Assembly (NCBI GenBank): GCA_934615235.1
Contig: CAKTTL010000031.1
Span: 1-27,860 of the forward strand
Length of the DNA: 27,860 nucleotides
Origin: an uncultured Clostridia bacterium
GTDB lineage: Bacteria > Bacillota > Clostridia > Christensenellales > Aristaeellaceae
Reading direction: 5' to 3'
The notes below the pieces were generated by a model. That model did not search any database. It was not told the DNA's origin and worked only from the letters and a program-made list of their open reading frames with translations. The translations under genes were made by a program, and so were the position numbers. The number at the start of each line of letters is the position of its first letter. The first letter of the stretch is position 1. This document shows, piece after piece, positions 15,719 through 22,647 of the stretch.

Positions 15719-15737
15719 GGTGTTTAGCGATATTTGC
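15706..15737. promoter_or_regulatory. Direct repeat, likely AraC-type operator
   Basis: GCGATATTTGC occurs at 15706-15716 and again at 15727-15737, identical over 11 bases and 21 bp apart start to start, i.e. two helical turns. AraC-family proteins characteristically bind such head-to-tail half-sites. It lies between the araC-type gene and the operon it faces. Confidence 0.7.
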
Positions 15738-15739
15738 TA

Positions 15740-15768
15740 TGGAATCCGCGGGTTTTGTTTGTTAAAAT
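15740..15768 (+). promoter_or_regulatory. Possible activator-dependent promoter of the second ABC operon
   Basis: TAAAAT (15763-15768) is a fair -10 box. The matching -35 position (15740-15745, TGGAAT) is poor and starts two bases after the second direct repeat, the arrangement expected for activation by a regulator next to the -35. Confidence 0.4.
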
Positions 15769-15815
15769 TCATACAGACCCGTTTGCGGTATGGTTCACAG
15801 CGCGCAGGGCGCGCC

Positions 15816-15829
15816 TGAAAACGCTGTAG
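15816..15829 (+). promoter_or_regulatory. Cre-like operator candidate in the leader of the second ABC operon
   Basis: TGAAAACGCTGTAG fits the left half WGWAARCGYT fully and the right half partly, like the site at 3455. In the leader it would act as a roadblock. Confidence 0.35.
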
Positions 15830-15865
15830 ACAATACCTCGCACAATATTTTAAGGAGGTTACCTA

Positions 15866-17470
15866 ATGAAGAAAGTATTGGCTCTCGTCCTCGCGCTCTG
15901 CCTGGTTCTGGCGGCTGCGCCGTCGTTCGCGCTGGAGCTCCTCTCCGCCGGCGACACTTATCCGCTCAACACGGATAAGACCATCTCCTGGTATGACCAG
16001 GGCAACATCAAGCCCCATGAGAAGTTCGTGGACGCCAGCGAGTCTCCGTTCCATACGAATCTTGCCAAGATCCTTGGCGTGAACATTGACTGGTCCTTCC
16101 CGACCACCGGCACCGACGGCGGCGTGTACACCAACACCCTGCTGGCCGATCCGAGCAGCCTGCCGGACATCATGGGCGTGTACTGGATGAACAACGCCAG
16201 CCAGTATCTGGAAGACGGGATCATCTGGGACCTGACCCCCTACATTCAGGAATACGCTCCCGCGTATTACGCCTTCCTGCAGACCAACCCCGCCTATGAC
16301 CGCGCGATGAAGACCGACGACGGCCAGTATTACACCTTCGGCTTCTTCCGCGAGGACGGCGGCTGGAACGACACTTACCTTGGCCCGGTGGTCCGCAAGG
16401 ACTGGCTCGAGGAGTGCGGTCTGGAAATCCCGAAGACCATCTCCGAGTTTGAAAACGTGATCAAGGTCTTCAACGAGAAGTACGGCGCGAAGTACGCCTT
16501 CGCGTGGAGCCGCTTCAACGGCGCGGGCGGCGGCCTGTCCGGCGCGTTCGGCGCGTACACCGGCTGCAACGACACCTACTACGTTAAGGACGGCAAGGTT
16601 GGCTACGCGATGGCGCAGCCCGAATGGCGCGAATTCATGAAGTGGATGAACGGCCTGTGGGACAGCGGCCTCCTCGATCAGGACATCCTGACCCTGGACG
16701 ACACCTCCATCAAGGCGAAGATCCACAACGACCAGTGCGGCATCTCCATCACCTCGATGGGCCAGATGAACAACTGGAACAAGGAACGCATCGCGGACGG
16801 CAAGGAAGCCGTTTGGGTTGGCATTCCGTATCCGACCGGCGACGACGGCACCCTCTCCAGCGTGTTCGGCGGCTTCGGTATCGGCAGCCAGACTGCGGTT
16901 ATCACCAAGTCTGCCGACGAAGAAACCATGAAGCTCTGCCTGCAGATGCTCGACTATGCGTATACGCAGGAAGGCTTCCTCTTCTGGAACTACGGCGTTG
17001 AAGGCGAATCCTGGGTGATGGGCGACGACGGCATCCCGAAGTTCACCGATCTGGTCAACAACGATCAGGACACCGACCCGATGACCAAGTACAACGGCGC
17101 GACTTGGGGCGATTCCTGCATCCAGGCCACCAACCTGCTCTACCTCAAGAACTCTCAGGCGGCTATCGACGCCAACGACACCTGGTTCTACATCTATCCG
17201 GACGATACCGAGAAGAACCTCGCCGTGACCGGCGGCTGGAAGTGGCCCAACGGCACCACCTTCACCGTGGACGAAGCGGATGAGCTCGACCTCATCGCCG
17301 GCGGCATCAGCACCTATGCTTCCGAGAACTTCTCCTCCTTCCTCACCGGCAACATCGACATCAACGATGACGCGGCGTGGAACACCTACCTCGAGGGATT
17401 CAACACCCACAACCTGCCCCGCGTGCTGGAAATCCGCCAGGATTGCTACGATCGTTACCTGGCCCGCTAA
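15866..17470 (+). CDS. Extracellular solute-binding protein of an Lpl/Ytc-type carbohydrate ABC transporter
   Basis: 534 residues. Binds a complex carbohydrate outside the cell for the two permeases downstream. Residues ~1-22 form a Sec signal peptide (MKKVLALVLALCLVLAAAPSFA); no lipobox cysteine follows, unlike usual Gram-positive binders. The mature protein has the family-1 type pattern: LADPSSLPDIMGVY, DLTPYIQEYAPAYYAF, VRKDWLEECGLEIPKTISEFENV and a C-terminal region with many aromatic residues. AAGGAGG stands before the ATG. The best general relatives are the long (about 500 residue) LplA/YtcQ binders for oligo- or polysaccharide fragments. A stable hairpin follows. Control by the divergent AraC regulator is inferred. 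Confidence 0.88.
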   Translation: MKKVLALVLALCLVLAAAPSFALELLSAGDTYPLNTDKTISWYDQGNIKPHEKFVDASESPFHTNLAKILGVNIDWSFPTTGTDGGVYTNTLLADPSSLPDIMGVYWMNNASQYLEDGIIWDLTPYIQEYAPAYYAFLQTNPAYDRAMKTDDGQYYTFGFFREDGGWNDTYLGPVVRKDWLEECGLEIPKTISEFENVIKVFNEKYGAKYAFAWSRFNGAGGGLSGAFGAYTGCNDTYYVKDGKVGYAMAQPEWREFMKWMNGLWDSGLLDQDILTLDDTSIKAKIHNDQCGISITSMGQMNNWNKERIADGKEAVWVGIPYPTGDDGTLSSVFGGFGIGSQTAVITKSADEETMKLCLQMLDYAYTQEGFLFWNYGVEGESWVMGDDGIPKFTDLVNNDQDTDPMTKYNGATWGDSCIQATNLLYLKNSQAAIDANDTWFYIYPDDTEKNLAVTGGWKWPNGTTFTVDEADELDLIAGGISTYASENFSSFLTGNIDINDDAAWNTYLEGFNTHNLPRVLEIRQDCYDRYLAR

Positions 17471-17484
17471 TTTCCGAAAATAGA

Positions 17485-17510
17485 GAAGGGGGCGGCGCAA
17501 CGCCCCCTTC
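17485..17510 (+). terminator. Stable hairpin behind the second binding-protein gene
   Basis: GAAGGGGGCG (17485-17494), loop GCGCAA, CGCCCCCTTC (17501-17510): ten perfect pairs. No T-run, so probably an mRNA stabiliser or partial attenuator, as at 4493-4522. Confidence 0.65.
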
Positions 17511-17746
17511 CCGGTTCACCTGAGCAGGACCGGGGGAGGACGCGCCTGCGCGGCGCGGAATTTTCCGGGACTTGCTCTGGGGCGTATCCGAAAGCAGAAA
17601 AGTTTTTTCGGATACACCCTAAGCGCAAAAACCAAATCACGCCGGGCAGCCGTATTGCGGCGACCCCGGATGCGGAGGATGCGCGCTGCGTCCTCCGTCT
17701 CTTCTTACCGTTGCTGCATGATAAATCGAAGGGGGCTGCGCCCGTT
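17511..17746 (+). other. Structured intergenic leader between binding protein and permease
   Basis: No gene seen. It holds GTATCCGAAA (17584-17593) pairing with TTTCGGATAC (17606-17615), and CGGAGGATGC (17673-17682) pairing with GCGTCCTCCG (17688-17697, one G-U) followed by a pyrimidine-rich TCTCTTCTT. The ribosome site GAAGGGGG (17728-17735) is followed by CTGCGCCC, which can fold with its G-run (GGGC/GCCC) and so may be hidden. Together these would sharply lower permease output relative to binding protein. Confidence 0.5.
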
Positions 17747-18691
17747 ATGTCGAAGAACAACGTAATTAACGCCCGGCATGTCTCGCTGGGCCATCGTCTT
17801 TCACGGGATTTTAAGCTGAACAAATACAAGTATCTGCTCATTATCCCGGTGCTGGTTTACCTTTTCCTTTTCTGCTACAAGCCGATGTACGGCCTTGTAA
17901 TCGCGTTCAAAAACTATAAGCCCACTCGCGGCATTGCCGGCAGCAAGTGGGTCGGCCTGCTCTGGTTTGAAACCTTCTTCAAGGATCCTTATTGTTTCCG
18001 TCTTATCCGCAATACGTTCCTGCTCAGCTTTTTGAGCATTGTTTTCGGCTTCCCGGCGCCGATTCTGCTGGCGCTTTTGCTCAATGAGGTGCATAACGAC
18101 AAGTTCAAGCGCACCGTTCAGACCATCACCTATATGCCTTACTTCATTTCGATGGTCGTCATGTGCTCCCTCATTCGTATTTATTGTCAGGAAAGCGGAC
18201 TTTTCGCACAGATTATCGAATTCTTTGGCGGCGCGCGCCGGAATCTCCTGATGGATAAAAGCGCGTTCCGGACCATTTATGTTGCTTCCGGCATCTGGCA
18301 GGGCATCGGCTGGAACTCGATTATTTACCTGGCCGCACTGTCCGGCATCGATCAGGAACAGTACGAAGCCGCCCGCATCGACGGCGCGAACCGTTTCCAG
18401 CAGGTGCTGCATATCACCATCCCGGGCATCCTGCCCACGATCGTCATCCTCTTTATCCTGCGCATGGGCAGCATTTTGAATGTAGGCTATGAAAAGGTGC
18501 TGCTGCTGTATAACACCAGCACGTACGAAGTGGCCGACGTTCTTTCCACGTACATTTACCGCATGGGCCTGGAAAGCCAGAAGTATTCCCTGTCCACCGC
18601 CGTTGGTCTGTTTAATACGCTGGTGAACGTGGTGTTCCTGCTGCTGACGAACTGGATCAGCTCGAAGACCACCGAATCCGGTCTGTTCTGA
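17747..18691 (+). CDS. Carbohydrate ABC transporter permease, LplB/YtcP-type (MalF-like)
   Basis: 314 residues from the ATG at 17747; a TTG at 17711 would lengthen it but has no ribosome site. About six membrane segments, the first being LLIIPVLVYLFLFCYKPMYGLVIAF, characteristic of this family. The EAA loop contacting the ATPase is YEAARIDGANRFQQVLHITIPGI, with the conserved G after about nine residues. It pairs with the next gene to form the channel. No ATPase is encoded in the operon. Confidence 0.92.
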   Translation: MSKNNVINARHVSLGHRLSRDFKLNKYKYLLIIPVLVYLFLFCYKPMYGLVIAFKNYKPTRGIAGSKWVGLLWFETFFKDPYCFRLIRNTFLLSFLSIVFGFPAPILLALLLNEVHNDKFKRTVQTITYMPYFISMVVMCSLIRIYCQESGLFAQIIEFFGGARRNLLMDKSAFRTIYVASGIWQGIGWNSIIYLAALSGIDQEQYEAARIDGANRFQQVLHITIPGILPTIVILFILRMGSILNVGYEKVLLLYNTSTYEVADVLSTYIYRMGLESQKYSLSTAVGLFNTLVNVVFLLLTNWISSKTTESGLF

Positions 18692-18706
18692 TGGGAGGCG
18701 AGTAAA

Positions 18707-19615
18707 ATGGCGAAGAAACAGGAAATGCATGGCATGGCCATTAAAAAATCCACTGGCGATAAGATTTTCGACGCGGCGAACGCGATTCTGATGATCCTCT
18801 TGTGCTTCGTGACGCTGTACCCGATGTGGTATGTGCTTTGCGCGTCCTTCACGGAAAACAGCTACCTCGTGGCGCATCCGGGCGCGATCTTCTGGCCGCA
18901 TGGCTTCACGGTCGGCTCGTATAAGCTGGCGTTCAGCCATCCGCTGATTCTTTCCGGTTACCTCAACATCCTCTTCGTTCTGGCCGTTTCGCTGCCGATC
19001 AACATCGCGCTGACGCTGTTCTGCGGCTACTTCCTGGCCTCGAAGAATGTGCTTTTCAAAAAGCCGATCCTGTTCATCATCATGTTCACGATGTTCTTCA
19101 GCGGCGGCATGATTCCTGCGTATTTGAACATTCGCGAGCTGGGACTGTACAACTCCCTCTGGGCGCTGATTCTCCCCGGCGCGATGAGCGTGTATAACGC
19201 GATCATCTGCCGCACGGCTGTGCAGGCCGTCCCGGAAAGCCTGACCGAATCCGCGTACATCGACGGCGCGAACGATCTGGTGATCGTCTTCCGCATCATC
19301 CTGCCGCTGATCATGCCGACCATCGCCGTGCTGCTGCTGTATTACGGCGTGGGCCACTGGAACGCATGGTTCAACGCGTCCATCTATTTGAAGGATAACA
19401 ATAAGCTGCCGATTCAGAACGTTCTGCGTTCGATCCTGATCGCAAACTCGAATATCCTCAACTCCGCCGCCGCGGAGAACGATCAGGTGAACCAGTTCGC
19501 CGAGTCGATCAAGTATTCCACGATCATCCTCACCACCGTCCCGGTGCTGTGCATCTATCCGTTCCTGCAGAAGTATTTCGTCAAGGGCGTGATGATCGGC
19601 GCGGTCAAAGGCTGA
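18707..19615 (+). CDS. Carbohydrate ABC transporter permease, LplC/YtcP-type (MalG-like)
   Basis: 302 residues, second half of the channel. The N-terminus is cytoplasmic and basic, then ILMILLCFVTLYPMWYVLCASF forms the first membrane segment. The EAA-type loop is TESAYIDGANDLVIVFRIILPLIMP. FVKGVMIGAVKG at the C-terminus is the usual family ending. GGGAGGCG precedes the ATG, 15 bases after the upstream stop. A clear terminator follows, so it closes the operon. Energy probably comes from a shared MsmX-like ATPase encoded elsewhere, as known for this subfamily. Confidence 0.93.
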   Translation: MAKKQEMHGMAIKKSTGDKIFDAANAILMILLCFVTLYPMWYVLCASFTENSYLVAHPGAIFWPHGFTVGSYKLAFSHPLILSGYLNILFVLAVSLPINIALTLFCGYFLASKNVLFKKPILFIIMFTMFFSGGMIPAYLNIRELGLYNSLWALILPGAMSVYNAIICRTAVQAVPESLTESAYIDGANDLVIVFRIILPLIMPTIAVLLLYYGVGHWNAWFNASIYLKDNNKLPIQNVLRSILIANSNILNSAAAENDQVNQFAESIKYSTIILTTVPVLCIYPFLQKYFVKGVMIGAVKG

Positions 19616-19628
19616 TTCGAACGAAGGC

Positions 19629-19661
19629 AAAGGTGTCTGCAACGTGCGGACGCCTTTTTTT
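19629..19661 (+). terminator. Intrinsic terminator of the second ABC operon
   Basis: AAAGGTGTCTGC (19629-19640), loop AACGT, GCGGACGCCTTT with an eight-base T-run to 19661. The stem includes two G-U pairs. Confidence 0.88.
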
Positions 19662-19674
19662 CTGCACTGAAAAG

Positions 19675-19688
19675 CGAACATACGAGCG
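19675..19688. promoter_or_regulatory. Degenerate LexA/DinR box candidate
   Basis: CGAACATACGAGCG matches the Gram-positive SOS box CGAACRNRYGTTYC at 11 of 14 positions; the left half is perfect. It ends eight bases before the -35 of a Y-family polymerase gene, a class often under SOS control. Confidence 0.35.
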
Positions 19689-19695
19689 CGTTCCT

Positions 19696-19725
19696 TTGAC
19701 GCGCGGCAGCTGATTATGCTATAAT
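19696..19725 (+). promoter_or_regulatory. Strong promoter of the Y-family polymerase operon
   Basis: TTGACG (19696-19701), 18 bases, TATAAT (19720-19725), with an extended -10 TGC just before. Confidence 0.78.
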
Positions 19726-19749
19726 AGAGCGAATCGCGCTGTGCATAAA

Positions 19750-19765
19750 GCGCCGCTTGCGGCGC
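19750..19765 (+). repeat. Leader hairpin of the polymerase mRNA
   Basis: GCGCCGC-TT-GCGGCGC in the 5' leader, about 38 bases before the GTG start. It may influence translation. Confidence 0.4.
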
Positions 19766-19802
19766 GAAAAGCATTCCCGCAGAGAGGAAAAAGGACAGAG
19801 CC

Positions 19803-21314
19803 GTGAAGAACCGCACGTATATCGCCATTGACCTGAAATCGTTCTACGCTTCGGTGGAGTGCGTCGAGCGCGGGCTGGACCCGATGGGGGTGAATCTCGT
19901 CGTCGCCGATGCGAGCCGGACGGAGAAAACGATCTGCCTGGCGGTTTCGCCGTCGCTCAAGGCGTACGGCATCCCCGGGCGCGCGCGGCTGTTCGAGGTG
20001 ATTCAGCGCGTGGAGCGCGCGAACGAGGAGCGCCGCAGCCGGGCGCCGGGGCGCAAGTTCAGCGGAACCTCCTGGCTGGCGAATGAATTGAAGCGCGATC
20101 CGTCGCTCGCGATCGATTATCTGATCGCGCCGCCGCGTATGGCGTTTTACATGGACTACAGCACGCGGATTTACCAGATCTATTTGAAATACGTTGCGCC
20201 GGAGGATATTCACGTCTATTCCATCGACGAGGTGTTTATGGATGTGACGAATTATCTGGAAACGGCCGCGCTGAGCGCGCGGGAATTCGCCATGCGGATT
20301 ATCCTCGACGTGCTGCGCACGACCGGCATCACCGCCACGGCCGGGATCGGCACCAACCTGTACCTGTGCAAAATCGCGATGGATATCGAGGCCAAGCATA
20401 TTGAGCCGGACGAAAACGGCGTGCGCATCGCCGAACTGGACGAGGAGAGCTATCGCCGCAGGCTGTGGTCGCACAGGCCGCTGACGGATTTCTGGCGCGT
20501 GGGCGCAGGATACGCGCGCAAGCTGGAAGCGAAGGGCATTTTTACGATGGGCGATATTGCGCGCTGCTCGCTGGGGCCGCCGTATAGCCGGTATAATGAG
20601 GAGCTGCTGTATAAATTTTTCGGCGTAAACGCCGAACTGCTGATCGACCATGCGTGGGGTTGGGAGCCGTGTACGATCGCCGATATCAAAGCGTATAAGC
20701 CGTCGACGAACAGCCTCAGCTCCGGGCAGGTGCTGGCGTGTCCGTATTCGTTTGAAAAAGCGCGGCTGATCGTCAAGGAGATGACCGACCTGCTCGCGCT
20801 GGAGATTGTGGACAGGGGGCTTGCGACGAACCAGATGGCGCTCAATATCGTTTACGATTGTGAAAGCCTGAACGGCAGCACGTATACCGGCGAGGTGGAG
20901 CGCGACCATTATGGGCGCAGGGTGCCCAAGCCCGTGCACGGCCTTGCCAATATGGAACGACCGACGTCGTCGACGCGGCTGCTGCTGGACGCGGTGCTGT
21001 CGATTTACGACCGGATCGTCGATCCGCAGCTGCTGGTGCGGAAGATTTACGTGATCGCCAACAATCTGGTGGAGGAAAGCGCGGCCCGCGTGAACGCTGC
21101 GCCGGAACAGCTGAACCTGTTTACGGACTACGCGGCGCGCGAGGAACGGCGACGCGAGGAAGATATCGCGCTTGCGCGGGAAAAACAGAGGCAAAAAGCC
21201 GTGCTGGAAATCAAAAAGAAGTTTGGCAAGAACGCGATTCTGCGCGGGATCAACCTCGAAGAGGGAGCGACGGCGAAGGACCGAAACAGGCAAATTGGAG
21301 GGCACAAGGCATGA
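19803..21314 (+). CDS. Y-family (UmuC/DinB-type) translesion DNA polymerase
   Basis: 503 residues. Copies damaged DNA with low fidelity. The catalytic carboxylates are visible: D10 in AIDLKSFYASVE and D142-E143 in YSIDEVFMD. The little-finger domain starts after the helix-hairpin-helix region DFWRVGAGYARKLEAKGI. AAYGIPGRARLF marks the finger domain. It belongs to the longer UmuC-like form of Bacillota, like Bacillus YqjW/UvrX, and ends in a charged helical tail of about 60 residues. QLNLFTD near residue 440 resembles a beta-clamp binding peptide (Q-L-x-L-F). The start is GTG with AAGGA seven bases upstream. The stop overlaps the start of the YolD-like gene (ATGA). Confidence 0.92.
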   Translation: MKNRTYIAIDLKSFYASVECVERGLDPMGVNLVVADASRTEKTICLAVSPSLKAYGIPGRARLFEVIQRVERANEERRSRAPGRKFSGTSWLANELKRDPSLAIDYLIAPPRMAFYMDYSTRIYQIYLKYVAPEDIHVYSIDEVFMDVTNYLETAALSAREFAMRIILDVLRTTGITATAGIGTNLYLCKIAMDIEAKHIEPDENGVRIAELDEESYRRRLWSHRPLTDFWRVGAGYARKLEAKGIFTMGDIARCSLGPPYSRYNEELLYKFFGVNAELLIDHAWGWEPCTIADIKAYKPSTNSLSSGQVLACPYSFEKARLIVKEMTDLLALEIVDRGLATNQMALNIVYDCESLNGSTYTGEVERDHYGRRVPKPVHGLANMERPTSSTRLLLDAVLSIYDRIVDPQLLVRKIYVIANNLVEESAARVNAAPEQLNLFTDYAAREERRREEDIALAREKQRQKAVLEIKKKFGKNAILRGINLEEGATAKDRNRQIGGHKA

Positions 21315-21724
21315 CGGGACGATACGACGATATGATCAATCTGCCGCGCCCGGTTTCAAAGCGCCACGCGCCGATGCCGCAAAGCGCGCGGGCGGCGCAG
21401 TTTTCCGCCTTTGCCGCGCTGTCGGGGTATGAGGAGGCGGTAGAGGAAACCGCGCGGCTGACCGAACGGAAAATTGAGCTGGACGAGGGCGAAAAGGAGG
21501 GGCTGAACGCCGTTTTCTGCGCACTGTGCGCGCGGCTGGAACGCGGCGAAACGCCCGAGGCGGAGATCACCTGGTTCGTGCCGGATGCGCGCAAGGCGGG
21601 CGGAGAGTATGTGACGCGGCGGGTGCGCGTGAAGAAGATCGACGCGAACGCGCAGCGCGTCATCGCATTGGATGGAACGGAGATTGCAATGGAAAAAATT
21701 ATAGCGGCTGCAGCGCTGGAGTGA
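21311..21724 (+). CDS. YolD-like protein, partner of the Y-family polymerase
   Basis: 137 residues. The N-terminus has the family pattern PMPQSARAAQFSAFAALSGYEEAV. A later part with EITWFVPDARKAGGEYV and VRVKKID resembles the beta-rich half of YolD-like proteins. In Bacillus such genes (YqjX) sit directly behind a UmuC-like polymerase, and the family has been proposed to be a functional UmuD counterpart; the mechanism is unproven. Here the start codon overlaps the polymerase stop, so the two are translationally coupled. No T-run terminator follows; a weak stem lies at about 21731-21765. Confidence 0.8.
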   Translation: MTGRYDDMINLPRPVSKRHAPMPQSARAAQFSAFAALSGYEEAVEETARLTERKIELDEGEKEGLNAVFCALCARLERGETPEAEITWFVPDARKAGGEYVTRRVRVKKIDANAQRVIALDGTEIAMEKIIAAAALE

Positions 21725-21740
21725 AGCGGGAGCAGAAGGT

Positions 21741-21882
21741 TTACATGTAACGGAAGCTTCTCTGCAATGAGCTTATAAAACAATAAAATCACGAAAACAA
21801 TGTCAAAATACATACGCTCGAAATGAAACTGAAACAAATACTTGGATAAAACGAAATTTATGAAGTAAAATGGATTTTATTA
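21741..21882. other. AT-rich, A-tract-containing spacer upstream of the polysaccharide operon
   Basis: No gene is apparent. TTACATGTAA (21741-21750) is a perfect palindrome. A-tracts start at 21777, 21785, 21794, 21805, then near 21821, 21832, 21848 and 21867, many spaced close to a helical turn. It is strikingly AT-rich against its surroundings and may act as a curved upstream element. Confidence 0.45.
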
Positions 21883-21911
21883 TAGACTTTGCAGCCCGTC
21901 TCTGCTATAAT
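21883..21911 (+). promoter_or_regulatory. Promoter of the loaP/exopolysaccharide operon
   Basis: TAGACT (21883-21888), 17 bases, TATAAT (21906-21911), with extended -10 TGC (21903-21905). Start near 21918; the leader to loaP is about 190 bases. Confidence 0.72.
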
Positions 21912-21924
21912 ATGGGAGATACGA

Positions 21925-22051
21925 GAGGGATGGCGGCGCGCTTTTCGAATTCGTCCGGAGGGCGAAAAGCAAAAGCGTGCGGACAGAACGTCCGTTGATC
22001 CCTTCCGTCGGATGACGTCCGCGGACTTTCCACCGCCTGAGTGGGGGAAAG
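21925..22051 (+). promoter_or_regulatory. Structured RNA leader, candidate LoaP recognition element
   Basis: AGGGAT (21926-21931) can pair with ATCCCT (21998-22003), enclosing two hairpins: GCTTTTCG (21940-21947) with CGAAAAGC (21963-21970), and GCGGAC (21979-21984) with GTCCGT (21990-21995). Downstream, CTTTCC (22026-22031) pairs with GGAAAG (22046-22051). Known LoaP proteins act through a small RNA hairpin in the leader of their operon, so one of these stems is a good candidate. No T-run terminator is seen here. Confidence 0.45.
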
Positions 22052-22110
22052 AAAAACGGGCTGATATACGCGAGAAAAAAGCCGAATGATGGGATTCGGA
22101 GGGTAGAGCT

Positions 22111-22647
22111 ATGCCCATGGACGAAATGAAGTATGGCTGCCTGTTCGTGCAGAGCGGTTATGAGGAGCGCGCGATTCGGTATATTGAGCGCTATCTGACG
22201 GATTACGAGGCGACGGGGTTGGAGAAGATCCAATACCGGAGCCGCGAGGGCGTGCGCACGCAGGAGAAGAACCGGCTGATGCCGGGTTATGTCTTCTTTC
22301 GCACGGTTACAGAGTTAAAGGAAAGCGAACTGCGACAGGTAACCGGATTCGTGCGGCTGCTGTGCTATGAATCCGGCTGCTGGCAGCTGTACGGCGCGGA
22401 TGAAGCGTTCGCGCGCTATGTTTTTGAAAAGGACGGGCTGCTCGGCGTCTCAACGGCCTGCAAGGTTGGCGATGAAATTCGCCTGATCGACGGGCCGCTG
22501 AAGGATCATGAAGGTTCGATTCTGAAAATGGATCGTCACCGGAAAAACGGCCTGGTCGCGCTTCGCTGCCAGGGCAGAGTTTTCCAGGTGTGGCTGCCGT
22601 TTGACGTGATATCGCCTCGGACCGAAAGGAAAATGGATGAAAATTAA
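22111..22647 (+). CDS. loaP: LoaP-type NusG paralogue, processive antiterminator
   Basis: 178 residues. A NusG-like factor that binds RNA polymerase and suppresses termination in one long operon. Residues ~7-105 form the NGN domain with the typical NRLMPGYVFFRT (54-65). Residues 119-165 form the KOW domain, with KVGDEIRLIDGPLKDHEGSI. The sequence is too divergent for housekeeping NusG and starts an exopolysaccharide operon, the usual place for LoaP in Bacillota. GGAGGG precedes the ATG. It overlaps the next gene by 11 bases. Its likely target is the terminator at 26526-26557. Confidence 0.87.
   Translation: MPMDEMKYGCLFVQSGYEERAIRYIERYLTDYEATGLEKIQYRSREGVRTQEKNRLMPGYVFFRTVTELKESELRQVTGFVRLLCYESGCWQLYGADEAFARYVFEKDGLLGVSTACKVGDEIRLIDGPLKDHEGSILKMDRHRKNGLVALRCQGRVFQVWLPFDVISPRTERKMDEN

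Noticed and set aside
15863..17500. 545-residue open frame antisense to the second binding protein
   Set aside because: Codon-position shadow of a clear solute-binding protein; the repetitive Val/Gly/Ala product has no recognisable family.
17801..21305. Two long minus-strand frames antisense to the permeases and the polymerase
   Set aside because: Plus-strand genes there have complete family motifs; the antisense products are His/Arg/Gln-rich and lack start signals.
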